Shown in pieces: positions 43,228 through 52,393 of a stretch of 64,000 bases of DNA. Made by a program: the position numbers and the translations under genes. The notes below the pieces were generated by a model that worked only from the letters and a program-made list of their open reading frames with translations, had not been told where the DNA came from and made no database searches. The stretch is taken from positions 27,830 through 91,829 of the forward strand of contig CALXDP010000008.1 in assembly GCA_944387095.1 (NCBI GenBank), in the 5' to 3' direction. How positions within the stretch are numbered: the stretch's first letter is position 1; every line of letters starts with the position of its first letter. This DNA comes from an uncultured Oscillospiraceae bacterium. GTDB lineage: Bacteria; Bacillota; Clostridia; Oscillospirales; Oscillospiraceae.

Positions 43228-44379
43228 ATGAAACCTGACGTAGCCGTTGTGCCCTGTCCAGACTATACTGAGGCCTCTGGCCAGCAGGCCCTGAGCCAGG
43301 TGCTGGCACCCTTTGGCGGCCTGGCCTGGGTTGAGCCTGGTATGCGCATTGTGATCAAGGCCAATCTGGTGTCGGCCATGCGGCCGGAACGGAGTGCCAC
43401 CACCCATCCTGTTCTGCTGTGCGCCCTGGTCCGGATGCTGGTCCGGCGGGGCGCGCAAGCCATCGTTGGGGACAGCCCGGGAGGGCTGTATCACCCCCGG
43501 TATGTGGAGCGGGTCTATTCCGCTGCGGGGATGGCCGCGGTGGAGGAGGCAGGCGGCGTGCTGAACCGGGACTTTTCCGAGGCGGACGCCCGCAACCCCC
43601 AGGCCCGTGTATGCCGGAATTTCCGCTATACCGCCTACCTGGACCGAGCGGATGCCATCATCAATTTTTGTAAGCTCAAGACCCACGGGATGATGGCCAT
43701 GAGCTGCGGGGCAAAAAACATGTTTGGCGCAATTCCTGGCACAACCAAGCCGGAGTACCATTTCCGCTATCCGGATCCCCGGGACTTTGCCCGGATGATT
43801 GTGGATCTGGATGAATACTTCGCGCCCAGGCTTACCATTGTAGACGCTGTGGACTGTATGGAGGGCAACGGCCCCACCAGTGGGACGCCCCGGCACATGG
43901 GGGCGCTGGTGGCGGGGGAGAGCCCCCATAAGGTAGATTTATTTTGCGCTGGTCTCATCGGTTTGAAGCGGGAGGAAGTGCCCACCCTGGAGGCGGCGCT
44001 GGAGCGTGATTTGATCCCGGCCAGCGCAGAGGAGCTGACCGTCTTAGGCGATCCCAGACAGTTTGCCATTCCTGATTTTCAGCGGATTGCCACCGGCAAC
44101 AGCCACCTGTTCAAGGGGGATGGACGCAGTCTCGCAAAGCGCATCCGAGGGGAAGTGCTTCAGCGTCTATTGACTCAGCGCCCGGCTCTCAAGGCATCTA
44201 AATGTGTGGGCTGCGGGTTATGTGGAAAGATCTGTCCGGCCAAGGCCATTGAGATGCGGGGGAAGCGACCGCAGATTGACCGGGGCAAATGCATCCGCTG
44301 TTTCTGCTGCCAAGAATTCTGCCCCCACGGAGCCATGTACGTCCACCGCACCGCCCTAGTGAGACTACTGGATCCCTGA
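43228..44379 (+). CDS. DUF362 domain protein with 2[4Fe-4S] ferredoxin domain
   Basis: A 383-residue iron-sulfur protein. An N-terminal DUF362 region (VIKANLVSAM, IVGDSPGG, INFCKLKTHGMMAMSCGAKN) is followed by two ferredoxin-type clusters near the C-terminus: CVGCGLCGKICPAKAI and CIRCFCCQEFCPHGAM. Anaerobes commonly carry such proteins; a redox role is likely but the partner is unknown. GGGGAG precedes the ATG. It is separated from ispH/rpsA by a terminator and no separate promoter was obvious. Confidence 0.88.
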   Translation: MKPDVAVVPCPDYTEASGQQALSQVLAPFGGLAWVEPGMRIVIKANLVSAMRPERSATTHPVLLCALVRMLVRRGAQAIVGDSPGGLYHPRYVERVYSAAGMAAVEEAGGVLNRDFSEADARNPQARVCRNFRYTAYLDRADAIINFCKLKTHGMMAMSCGAKNMFGAIPGTTKPEYHFRYPDPRDFARMIVDLDEYFAPRLTIVDAVDCMEGNGPTSGTPRHMGALVAGESPHKVDLFCAGLIGLKREEVPTLEAALERDLIPASAEELTVLGDPRQFAIPDFQRIATGNSHLFKGDGRSLAKRIRGEVLQRLLTQRPALKASKCVGCGLCGKICPAKAIEMRGKRPQIDRGKCIRCFCCQEFCPHGAMYVHRTALVRLLDP

Positions 44380-44388
44380 AAAGAAAGC

Positions 44389-44423
44389 GAGCCCGTGCCC
44401 CGGATTTTCCGGGACATGGGCTC
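44389..44423. terminator. shared terminator between convergent genes
   Basis: A 15-bp stem with minor mismatches (44389-44403 with 44409-44423), flanked by AAATTTT on one side and A-rich sequence on the other, lying between the DUF362 stop and the ABC transporter stop; it could serve both strands. Confidence 0.75.
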
Positions 44424-44428
44424 AAATT

Positions 44429-46138
44429 TTAAGCTGCCAGAGTAAACAGGGAGTAGAAGTATGCCTTGGCGTCCATCAATTCCCGATATCCTCCGGTTTC
44501 CACGATCCTTCCATCCTTCATCACGATGATCTGATCGTACTGCTCCATCAGCGCGGCGTCCAGCCGGTGGGTGACCACGATGCGGGTCAGCCCGTCCAGG
44601 TGCAGGATGGCGTCGGTGACGTCGAAAGTGGTCTGGTTATCCAGGGCTGCGGTGGCCTCGTCCAGCAGGAGCACTGGCGTGCCCCGCAGCAGGGCCCGGG
44701 CGATAGAGATCCGCTGGCGCTCTCCGCCGGAGAGATTGCAGCCATTCTCCCCACAGCGATAGTCCATACCACGTTCTGCCACAATAGCTGACAGGCCGGA
44801 ACGCTTTATCGCCAGATCCACCTGCCTATCGGGAAAATCCCGGAACATGGTCAGATTGTTCTGGATGGTATCGTCAAAGAGAAATACATTCTGTCCGATG
44901 AGGCTCATCAGGTCGTACAGGCTGTCGGTGTCTACCGCCCGCAGCTCCTGGCCGTCGATGGCAATGGAGCCGGTGTAGTCCGGATCGGAGCCCATGAGCA
45001 GGTTGAGTAGGGTGGACTTGCCCGACCCTGAAGGCCCCACGACGGCATAGCTTTTACCCGCCTCAAACCGGGTCGACAGGTCTTTCAGCACCGGTTTGTC
45101 CGGGGCATAGCCAAAGGCCACATGGGAAAGGCTGATGGAATGGTCCAGGAAAGGGGGGATGGCGGTTCCGGCATGTCTGGCGTTTTCCCTGGTTATCTGA
45201 GCCAGCTTTTGGATGAGGGCCAGGGCGGCCTTCCGGCTGGCCTGATACTGGGGAATAATCTGGATGGGCTGGATGACGCAGTTGCACAGGTTCAGGGTAA
45301 CCAGCACCGTGCCAGCGTCAATCTCTCCGCGAATGGCGAGCCAGGCCCCGTAGAAAAAGATACCCATCTGAAGAATCGTACCCGATGCCTCGGCGGTGGC
45401 AGTGAGCAGATACTCCCACCAGCGACGGCGCTCCTTGGTGCGCTCCGTGCTGTCGTTGGCAGATTGGAACAGATCAGTGACCGCTTGTTCCGCTTTAAAA
45501 CTCTTAATGACGGAAAAGCCGGAGAGGAAGTCCTTAACCTGGGAGACAAAGCGCTCGTTCTGGTCGCTGACTGCCTGTTCCCGGACAGCCAGCCCCTTTC
45601 CCATGACCAGAGAACACAGAATAGGCAGTAGGGACAACAGTCCGGCGGCCAAAGTCAGCTTCCAGCTCAGCCACAGCATCATGGCCAGTCCGCCCACAAA
45701 CATAGCGCAGTAAAATACCAGCAGCAGGGTGCGGTTGAGGTAGTTCTCCTCGATGGAATTGGTGTCATTGGTGAGGGCGGACAGGTAGCGCCCAGTATTT
45801 TCCCGGGAAAAAGCGCTGATATTTTTCCCGGCCAGCCGGGAGAAGGCCAGATCCTTGTACTGCCGCAGGGCCTGGTGGATGAACCGCGCCTTGAACCGGT
45901 ACATAAGCAGTTCCACCCACAGCAGAACCACAATGGCAACGGCGCTGAACCGGAGGGTGCCGCCCAGCCGTTCCAGACTGCCAGCGGTAATGATATTGGT
46001 GATCTCACCAAGTACCCAGGAGAAGAACAGCATCCCCCCGGTGCTCAGCACAGTGAACAGGAGGGCCAGGGCGAAGTTCAGCCGGTTGCCCTGGTAGAAG
46101 GCCCTGATGTATTCCCGGATGTCAGCGTTTCGTTTCAT
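44429..46138 (-). CDS. ABC exporter half-transporter (membrane plus ATPase)
   Basis: A 569-residue type IV ABC exporter. Six membrane helices occupy about the first 310 residues (LALLFTVLSTGGMLFFSWVL, IVVLLWVELLMYRF), and the ATPase follows with Walker A GPSGSGKSTLL, signature NLSGGERQRISIARALL and Walker B VLLLDEATAALD. It would act as a homodimer exporting peptides, lipids or drugs. ATG 46138 follows GAGG and overlaps the end of the upstream XRE gene by 17 nt. Substrate unknown. Confidence 0.9.
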   Translation of the reverse strand: MKRNADIREYIRAFYQGNRLNFALALLFTVLSTGGMLFFSWVLGEITNIITAGSLERLGGTLRFSAVAIVVLLWVELLMYRFKARFIHQALRQYKDLAFSRLAGKNISAFSRENTGRYLSALTNDTNSIEENYLNRTLLLVFYCAMFVGGLAMMLWLSWKLTLAAGLLSLLPILCSLVMGKGLAVREQAVSDQNERFVSQVKDFLSGFSVIKSFKAEQAVTDLFQSANDSTERTKERRRWWEYLLTATAEASGTILQMGIFFYGAWLAIRGEIDAGTVLVTLNLCNCVIQPIQIIPQYQASRKAALALIQKLAQITRENARHAGTAIPPFLDHSISLSHVAFGYAPDKPVLKDLSTRFEAGKSYAVVGPSGSGKSTLLNLLMGSDPDYTGSIAIDGQELRAVDTDSLYDLMSLIGQNVFLFDDTIQNNLTMFRDFPDRQVDLAIKRSGLSAIVAERGMDYRCGENGCNLSGGERQRISIARALLRGTPVLLLDEATAALDNQTTFDVTDAILHLDGLTRIVVTHRLDAALMEQYDQIIVMKDGRIVETGGYRELMDAKAYFYSLFTLAA

Positions 46139-47033
46139 GCTCGTTTTCCCTCTTCCGCTGGATTTGTTCCTCGGTGAGTTCCAGGATAGGCCGGGTTCGG
46201 ACCTCCCAGCCATAGCTCCAGCCGTCGCTTTCCTCCATGAACCACCGGGCGAAGTAGAGGAGGGGAATCAGGCCGTGGTTGTCATGGGGGCAGTACACCT
46301 TGGTCGGGCCGTCGTCCAGCTCTAGGGAGCGCTCCTCCAGCAGATGGCAGTCCATCAGGCCGGGCAGAAGCCCCTCTACCCGCTCCAGGGTCAGGCCTGC
46401 CTGCTTGGCCAGGACGGAGGCGGTGTAATAGCTGAATTTCCTGTGGTAAAGGCAGAGCAGAAGCTCCAGACAGCCCTCTTTGGACAGGAGGTGGAACAGC
46501 TTTCGGTATTCCCCATTGGGGGCGAAGTGGGCCTCATACCCCTCCGGCGGCTCAGGCAGCAGCAGAAACAAGGGGAGATCTTCAGTGATTACCCCTAAAA
46601 TCATCCCCTCATTGGTGATGGATTTGGAGCGAAGCCAGACCAGACCCTCCGTCAGATCATACAAATAGCAAGTGGGCAGCACAGCTTGCGCCTGCGTGTT
46701 GAAGTTCTTAGGAGATAAATAGATGCTGGGCAGGATCGCAGCCAGCAGATGGAACAGCTGGTTCAGCCGCTGTTCCTGTGGAAGGGCCTGGATCCAGCGG
46801 ATCATCTGTTGATCGATTTCCTGGGGAGCGCCTTCGTCCCGGCCAAACAGTCCGTCAATCGTGACTCCAAGCCGGTCGGCCAGGGCGGGGAGCAGCTCCA
46901 CATCCGGCGCGCCTCCCTTTTCCCACTTGCTCACCGCCTGGGCGGATACCCCCACCAGCTGGCCCAGCTGTTCCTGGGTCAGATTTTGGGCCTTCCTCAG
47001 TTTCGCAATGCGTTCACTCAATAGATTTGCCAT
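46122..47033 (-). CDS. XRE-family regulator of the ABC exporter
   Basis: A 303-residue protein with an N-terminal helix-turn-helix (RIAKLRKAQNLTQEQLGQLV, SAQAVSKWEKG) and a 230-residue C-terminal region that is mostly helical with acid patches and may sense a ligand. It is the first gene of a two-gene operon with the exporter and overlaps it, so it probably controls its own operon. Repeated TGGTTGT sites lie around the promoter. Confidence 0.85.
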   Translation of the reverse strand: MANLLSERIAKLRKAQNLTQEQLGQLVGVSAQAVSKWEKGGAPDVELLPALADRLGVTIDGLFGRDEGAPQEIDQQMIRWIQALPQEQRLNQLFHLLAAILPSIYLSPKNFNTQAQAVLPTCYLYDLTEGLVWLRSKSITNEGMILGVITEDLPLFLLLPEPPEGYEAHFAPNGEYRKLFHLLSKEGCLELLLCLYHRKFSYYTASVLAKQAGLTLERVEGLLPGLMDCHLLEERSLELDDGPTKVYCPHDNHGLIPLLYFARWFMEESDGWSYGWEVRTRPILELTEEQIQRKRENEHETKR

Positions 47034-47055
47034 GAAAACACCTCATATCACCTGA

Positions 47056-47127
47056 TGGTTGTATTCTATCAAAAATAATGGTTGAGATCAACGGAGCTTA
47101 AATTGGGCACTTACAACCACTGGTTGT
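47056..47127. promoter_or_regulatory. TGGTTGT repeat cluster, putative XRE operators
   Basis: TGGTTGT at 47056-47062, TGGTTGA at 47079-47085, and a perfect palindrome ACAACCA-C-TGGTTGT at 47113-47127. The first two flank the -10 box and spacer and the third lies upstream of -35, which is a classical repressor layout. Confidence 0.55.
47063..47091 (-). promoter_or_regulatory. promoter of the XRE-ABC operon
   Basis: On the minus strand TTGATC (47091-47086), 17-bp spacer, TAGAAT (47068-47063), about 30 nt before the start codon. Confidence 0.7.
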
Positions 47128-47208
47128 GATCTGGGGATAGACTTCCTGGAACAGGCCGGGCTGCCTGACCTGCCACGGAAGGAATTTGATGAAATTTCAA
47201 TTCTCCGC

Positions 47209-47237
47209 TTGCAAGTGAGGGGAGAAGCGGGTATGAT
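47209..47237 (+). promoter_or_regulatory. promoter of deoC
   Basis: TTGCAA at 47209-47214, 17-bp spacer, TATGAT at 47232-47237, about 30 nt before the start codon. Confidence 0.65.
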
Positions 47238-47268
47238 GGAGACGAATCAAATTGGTGAGGTGAGGAAT

Positions 47269-47934
47269 ATGGATATCAAACGGATTTTAGCGGCGGCGGA
47301 TCACACACTGCTGACCCAGACCGCCACATGGGAGGAGATCCGACAGATCTGTGACGACGGCGTGGAGTACGGCTGCGCCAGCGTATGCATCCCGCCCAGC
47401 TATGTGAAGCGGGCGGCGGACCACCTGGGGGACAAGCTTCCGGTTTGCACGGTGATCGGCTTCCCCAACGGCTATTCCACCACCATGGTGAAGGTATTTG
47501 AGGCCAAGGAGGCCATCGCCAACGGCGCGAAGGAGATCGACATGGTGGTTAACCTGGGCTGGGTGAAGGACCGTCTGTGGGATCAGGTTCTGGAGGAGAT
47601 CCAGGCGCTGAAGCGTGCCTGCGGCGAGCTGGTGCTGAAGGTGATCGTGGAGACCTGCCTGCTTGACAGGGAGGAAAAGGTCAAACTGTGCCAGATTGTA
47701 TCTGAGAGCGGCGCGGATTACATCAAGACCTCCACCGGATTTTCCACCGGGGGTGCCACCCGGGAGGACGTGGCCCTGTTCAAGGCCCATGTGGCCCCCC
47801 ATGTGAAGGTCAAGGCCGCCGGTGGCATTGCCACTTTGGAGGATGCCCAGGACTTTTTGGATCTGGGCGCGGACCGCCTGGGTACCAGCCGGATTGTGAA
47901 GCTGGTGAAGGGCCAGCAGGCCACAGGGTATTGA
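47269..47934 (+). CDS. deoC: deoxyribose-phosphate aldolase
   Basis: A 221-residue class I aldolase splitting 2-deoxyribose-5-phosphate to glyceraldehyde-3-phosphate and acetaldehyde. KVIVETCLL and the Schiff-base Lys in [10 protein letters not shown] are present, with [21 protein letters not shown] 47269 follows GAGGTGAGG; an in-frame longer start is unlikely. It stands next to a nucleoside ABC importer, so it probably catabolises imported deoxynucleosides. Confidence 0.96.
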   Translation: MDIKRILAAADHTLLTQTATWEEIRQICDDGVEYGCASVCIPPSYVKRAADHLGDKLPVCTVIGFPNGYSTTMVKVFEAKEAIANGAKEIDMVVNLGWVKDRLWDQVLEEIQALKRACGELVLKVIVETCLLDREEKVKLCQIVSESGADYIKTSTGFSTGGATREDVALFKAHVAPHVKVKAAGGIATLEDAQDFLDLGADRLGTSRIVKLVKGQQATGY

Positions 47935-47995
47935 AAATCGAAGGAACCCCCTGGATTGCGGGGAAGGTAAAATTCACGGTTTGTGTAAAATCCCC

Positions 47996-48024
47996 TTGTA
48001 ATTTTTTTGGAGACCTTGTATAAT
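47996..48024 (+). promoter_or_regulatory. promoter of the BMP lipoprotein gene
   Basis: TTGTAA at 47996-48001, 17-bp spacer, TATAAT at 48019-48024. The leader is about 157 nt; no riboswitch motif was recognised in it. Confidence 0.8.
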
Positions 48025-48181
48025 GATGTCGGTTAAGCGGAGTTACGAGGCATTGCGGACGGTTTGGCAGGGATGTCGGTACTCCCTTTTCTTGCGTGTG
48101 GAAATCCAATCTGGAACTGTGGGCGCTTGCCCTTTGCGATATTGGCCCCTGTTCAAAATAAAAGGAAAGGATGTAATTGCA

Positions 48182-49432
48182 ATGAAAAAGCTTGTTGCCC
48201 TGCTGCTGGCGCTGACCATGGTGCTGGGCCTGGCCGCTTGTGGAAACGGCGAAACGACCACCAGCGAGGATCCCGCCACCAGTGCCTCCCAGACCGGCGA
48301 AACCGAAACCCCTGAGAGCGAGGATCCCGCCACTGGCGAGATTACCGATCCGGACAGCATTGAGGATGATATGCTGGCTGACGACGGCGTCTATCAGATC
48401 GGTTTTGTCACCGATGTGGGCGCGCTGAAGGACAAGTCCTTCAACCAGGGCACCTATGACGGCGTGAAGCTGTATGCTGCTAACAACGGCCTGTCCTACA
48501 AGTACTACCAGCCTGCCAACGGCGACGCGGCCACCGACGATGACCGCTACAACGCCATGGTGGCCGCCGTAGAAGGCGGTGCCCAGGTCGTGGTGTGCGC
48601 CGGCTACCTCCAGGAGGCCGCCATCCGCCGGGCTGCCATCGCCTACCCCGATGTGCCCTTCATCTTCATCGACGGCTATCCCATTCAGGAAGAGGCCACC
48701 GAGTACGATGCCGATGGCAACGCACTGCCCAATGACAGCCCCATTCTGGAGAACGTAGCCGGCATCTCCTTCCAGGAGGAGCAGGCCGGTTACCTGGCTG
48801 GCTATGCCGCCGTCATGGACGGCTTCATCAGCCTGGGCTTCTCCGGCGGCGGTGGCGGCGAGAACGCTGCCTGCAACCGTTTCGGCTACGGCTACCTCCA
48901 GGGCATCAACGCCGCGGCCGCCGAGAAGGATATCACCGTGGACGTGAATTTCTCTTGGCAGTACGGCGCCAACTTCCAGGCCTCTACTGACCTGCAGACC
49001 ATGATCTCCGGCTGGTACGCCAACGGCACCGAGATCGTCTTCGCCTGCGGCGGATCCATGTTCCAGTCCATCAACTCCGCCGCCTCCGGCTATGACGGCT
49101 ATGTGATCGGCGTGGACGTGGACCAGTCCGGCGAGAGCGACCTGGTTATCACCTCTGCCATGAAGGGCCTGTCCGACGCTGTGCAGTGGGCTCTGGGCCA
49201 CGTGTATGACGACACCTTCGACACCATCGGCGGCACTGGCACCTCCCTGGGCGTGAACGACAACGCCGTGGGCCTGCCCACCAGCGATGAGGCCTGGCGC
49301 TTTGAGACCTTCTCTGTGGAGGACTATGAGGCGCTCTACCAGCAGATGGTGGACGGCACCCTCGTGGTGGACGCTGACTATAACAACCAGGCCACCACGG
49401 AGTGGACCAACCTGGTTCTGCACGAGATCTAA
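48182..49432 (+). CDS. BMP-family nucleoside-binding lipoprotein
   Basis: A 416-residue substrate-binding lipoprotein. Signal peptide MKKLVALLLALTMVLGLAAC gives a lipobox with the Cys to be lipidated; a Ser/Thr/Glu-rich linker follows to about residue 60, then the BMP domain (IGFVTDVGALKDKSFNQGTY, GVDVDQSGESDLVITSAMKG). Its partners are the ATPase and two permeases downstream. BMP proteins of this type bind purine nucleosides. Strong AAAGGA ribosome binding site. A terminator after it probably makes the lipoprotein more abundant than the membrane parts. Confidence 0.93.
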   Translation: MKKLVALLLALTMVLGLAACGNGETTTSEDPATSASQTGETETPESEDPATGEITDPDSIEDDMLADDGVYQIGFVTDVGALKDKSFNQGTYDGVKLYAANNGLSYKYYQPANGDAATDDDRYNAMVAAVEGGAQVVVCAGYLQEAAIRRAAIAYPDVPFIFIDGYPIQEEATEYDADGNALPNDSPILENVAGISFQEEQAGYLAGYAAVMDGFISLGFSGGGGGENAACNRFGYGYLQGINAAAAEKDITVDVNFSWQYGANFQASTDLQTMISGWYANGTEIVFACGGSMFQSINSAASGYDGYVIGVDVDQSGESDLVITSAMKGLSDAVQWALGHVYDDTFDTIGGTGTSLGVNDNAVGLPTSDEAWRFETFSVEDYEALYQQMVDGTLVVDADYNNQATTEWTNLVLHEI

Positions 49433-49448
49433 GAAATACGGGTTTCTC

Positions 49449-49486
49449 TGAGGGCGGAATGCATCGCGTTCCGCCCTCAGCTTTTT
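49449..49486 (+). terminator. terminator after the BMP gene
   Basis: An 11-bp stem (49449-49459 with 49469-49479) and TTTTT, 17 nt beyond the stop. Confidence 0.85.
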
Positions 49487-49505
49487 GACAAGGGGAAGAA
49501 ATTTC

Positions 49506-49534
49506 TTGTCTTTTTTCCGTGCATATTATATAAT
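49506..49534 (+). promoter_or_regulatory. promoter of the nucleoside ABC ATPase/permease genes
   Basis: TTGTCT at 49506-49511, 17-bp spacer, TATAAT at 49529-49534. Confidence 0.7.
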
Positions 49535-49574
49535 AAAAAACGGAATTAACAGGGAGGGAGTGAGCAGAAGAACC

Positions 49575-51116
49575 ATGCAGACGGACAATGTCATTGAGAT
49601 GCTGCACATCACCAAGGAGTTCCCCGGGATTGTCGCCAACGACGATATCACGCTCCAGCTCCGGCGGGGAGAGATCCACGCCCTGCTGGGGGAGAACGGC
49701 GCCGGCAAATCCACCCTGATGAGCGTGCTCTTCGGACTCTACCAGCCGGAGGCGGGGGAGATCCGGAAGAACGGTCAGGTTGTGAAGATCCATAACCCCA
49801 ACGACGCCACCGCTCTGGGCATCGGGATGGTCCACCAGCACTTCAAGCTGGTGGAGGTGTTCCCCGTGCTGGACAACATCATCCTGGGGGCGGAGAGCAC
49901 CAAGATGGGGTTCCTCCAGAAGAAGGAGGCCCGGCGCAAGGTGGAGGAGCTGTCCCAGCGCTACGGCCTGAAGGTGGACCTGGACGCCAGAGTGGAGGAC
50001 ATCACCGTGGGAATGCAGCAGCGGGTAGAGATCCTGAAGATGCTCTACCGGGACAATGAGATCTTGATCTTTGACGAACCCACCGCCGTGCTGACGCCTC
50101 AGGAGATCGACGAGCTGATGGCCACCATGAAGGAGTTTGCCCGGGAGGGGAAGAGCATTCTGTTCATCTCCCATAAGCTCAATGAGATCATGGCGGTGGC
50201 CGACCGGGTCACGGTGCTGCGCAAGGGCAAGTGCGTGGGCACGGTGGAGACCAAGGACACGGACAAGCAGTCCCTGTCCAACATGATGGTGGGCCGTCCG
50301 GTGCAGCTGGAAGTGGTGAAGGGCAAGGCCAAGCCGGGGGAGACCGTGCTCCAGGTGGAAGGCCTTTGCGTGCGCTCCAGTACCCACAAGCGGGACGCGG
50401 TCCACGACGTGAGTTTCCAGGTGCGGGCAGGGGAGATCGTGTGCATTGCCGGCATTGATGGCAACGGCCAGAGTGAGCTGGTCTACGGGCTGACCGGTCT
50501 GGAGAAGGCCTCGGCGGGCAGGGTGACCCTGTGCGGCCGGGACATCAGCCATGCATCCATCCGTCAGCGGGGTCACAACATGAGCCACATCCCCGAGGAC
50601 CGGCACAAGCACGGGCTGATCCTGGACTTCACCCTGGAGCAGAACCTGGTGCTCCAGCGTTTCCAGGAGCCGGAGTTTGAGCACCTGGGTTTCATCAAGC
50701 AGGGGGCGGTGCGGCAGTATGCCCAGCGCCTTATCGAGCAGTATGACGTGCGCTCCGGCCAAGGGCCGGTGACGATGGCCCGCTCCATGTCCGGCGGCAA
50801 CCAGCAGAAGGCCATCATCGCCCGGGAGGTGGACCGGGACAAAGCGCTGATTGTGGCGGTGCAGCCCACCCGCGGCCTGGACGTGGGCGCCATTGAGTAT
50901 ATCCACAATCAGCTGGTGGCCGAGCGGGACAAAGGCCACGGGATCCTGCTGGTCTCTCTGGAGCTGGACGAGGTGATGAACCTGTCTGACCGTATCCTGG
51001 TCATGTACGAGGGTGAGATCGTGGCCGAGCTGACCCCGGAGGAGACCAACCTGCAGGAACTGGGCCTTTACATGGCCGGCGCGAAACGCATGAGCAAGGA
51101 GGGGAAGGGCGCATGA
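49575..51116 (+). CDS. nucleoside ABC importer, dual ATP-binding protein
   Basis: A 513-residue protein with two ABC domains in tandem. The first has Walker A LLGENGAGKSTLMS, signature-region VGMQQRVEILKML and Walker B LIFDEPTAVL; the second has a degenerate Walker A IDGNGQSELV and signature MSGGNQQKAIIAREV. This asymmetric layout is that of sugar/nucleoside (Rbs/Nup/Yuf) importers. ATG 49575 is preferred; GTG 49560 is in frame but too close to its GGAGG. It overlaps the first permease by 4 nt. Confidence 0.9.
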   Translation: MQTDNVIEMLHITKEFPGIVANDDITLQLRRGEIHALLGENGAGKSTLMSVLFGLYQPEAGEIRKNGQVVKIHNPNDATALGIGMVHQHFKLVEVFPVLDNIILGAESTKMGFLQKKEARRKVEELSQRYGLKVDLDARVEDITVGMQQRVEILKMLYRDNEILIFDEPTAVLTPQEIDELMATMKEFAREGKSILFISHKLNEIMAVADRVTVLRKGKCVGTVETKDTDKQSLSNMMVGRPVQLEVVKGKAKPGETVLQVEGLCVRSSTHKRDAVHDVSFQVRAGEIVCIAGIDGNGQSELVYGLTGLEKASAGRVTLCGRDISHASIRQRGHNMSHIPEDRHKHGLILDFTLEQNLVLQRFQEPEFEHLGFIKQGAVRQYAQRLIEQYDVRSGQGPVTMARSMSGGNQQKAIIAREVDRDKALIVAVQPTRGLDVGAIEYIHNQLVAERDKGHGILLVSLELDEVMNLSDRILVMYEGEIVAELTPEETNLQELGLYMAGAKRMSKEGKGA

Positions 51117-52393
51117 GTGGAAAGCTTTCCAAACTGTGGCGTAAGGATGGCACGAAGTCTGTGGTTTCCTCTCTGATCTCCATTCTCATTGGCCTGACCG
51201 TGGGCGCTGTCATCATCCTGATCATGGGGCTGGCCAACTCCAACCTGGGCCTGCGCAGCGTCTGGGAGGCCATCCGCCTGGAGTTCCTTGGCCTGTTCAG
51301 CACCGGGCGGGGCGCAGGCGGCGTGCTGACCTTTGGCTTCAACCCGGTGAACATGGGGGACATGCTCTTCCGGGCCACCCCGCTCATCCTCACCGGCCTG
51401 TCCGTGGCGGTGGCCTATAAGACCGGCCTGTTCAACATCGGCGCACCGGGACAGTACCTGATGGGTACCGCGTTCACTCTGATGCTGGCCCTTGGCATTC
51501 CCACCGAGACGGTTCCCGCCCCTGTGGTGTGGGTCATCGCCTTTCTGGGGGGCATTCTGGCCGGTGCCCTGTGGGGGTGTATTCCCGGCCTGGTGAAGGC
51601 ATTTTTGAACATCAACGAAGTGCTGGCCTGCATCATGACCAACTGGATCGCCGCCAATGTGGTGACCTGGATCTTTGACGGCAGCGTTTTTCGCAACACG
51701 GTGGAGAACACCAAGAGCGCCTACATCTACATGACCAGTCATAACGGAGTGCAGACGGCCAAGATGGGGCTGGACGTGATTTTCCCCAACTCCCAGGTGA
51801 ACGGCGGGATCTTGATCGCCATCGTGATTGCCATTCTCATGTATATCTTGATGAACAAGACCACCCTGGGTTATCAGCTCAAAGCCTGCGGCTCCAACCG
51901 CCATGCTGCCCGGTATGCCGGCATCGCGGATAAGCGCAACATTGTGCTGTCCATGGCCATTGCCGGTGGGCTGTCCGGCGCTGCCGCCGCCCTGTACTAT
52001 CTGTCCGGCAACACGGAGTTCTTCTGGAACACCTATCAGTCCCTGCCTGCCACCGGCTTTGACGGCATTCCTGTGGCCCTGCTGGCGGTGAGCAATCCCA
52101 TCGGCGTGATCTTCGCCGGCTGCTTTATGTCCATGCTGGATGTGGTGGGTCAGCAGATCACCAACCTGACCCCCTATAACGAGTACATCTCCGACGTTAT
52201 TGTCGCCACCATCGTCTACCTCAGCGCTTTCTCCCTGGCCATCAAGATGCTGCTCACTGGCCGCAGAAAGAAGAAGCTGTCCGAGACCGCGGCGGGAACT
52301 GAGCGTATCCTGACGGGAGAGGCCCCGCCGCCGGATGAGACAACCGCGCCGCCAGACAGAGGAACGGTAGAAAAAGGAGGCGACGAGGCATGA
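51113..52393 (+). CDS. nucleoside ABC importer permease 1
   Basis: A 426-residue permease of the BPD_transp_2 type with about ten membrane segments, for example ISILIGLTVGAVIILIMGLA and VVWVIAFLGGILAGALWG, and the EAA-like loop LGYQLKACGSNRHAARYAG. A charged tail of about 45 residues (GRRKKKLSETAAGTER) follows. It starts on the ATGA overlap with the ATPase and ends overlapping permease 2 in the same way. Confidence 0.92.
   Translation: MSGKLSKLWRKDGTKSVVSSLISILIGLTVGAVIILIMGLANSNLGLRSVWEAIRLEFLGLFSTGRGAGGVLTFGFNPVNMGDMLFRATPLILTGLSVAVAYKTGLFNIGAPGQYLMGTAFTLMLALGIPTETVPAPVVWVIAFLGGILAGALWGCIPGLVKAFLNINEVLACIMTNWIAANVVTWIFDGSVFRNTVENTKSAYIYMTSHNGVQTAKMGLDVIFPNSQVNGGILIAIVIAILMYILMNKTTLGYQLKACGSNRHAARYAGIADKRNIVLSMAIAGGLSGAAAALYYLSGNTEFFWNTYQSLPATGFDGIPVALLAVSNPIGVIFAGCFMSMLDVVGQQITNLTPYNEYISDVIVATIVYLSAFSLAIKMLLTGRRKKKLSETAAGTERILTGEAPPPDETTAPPDRGTVEKGGDEA

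Noticed and set aside
48025-48181. Purine riboswitch ahead of the nucleoside lipoprotein gene
   Set aside because: The conserved junction sequence of the family was not recognised by eye; a covariance model would decide.
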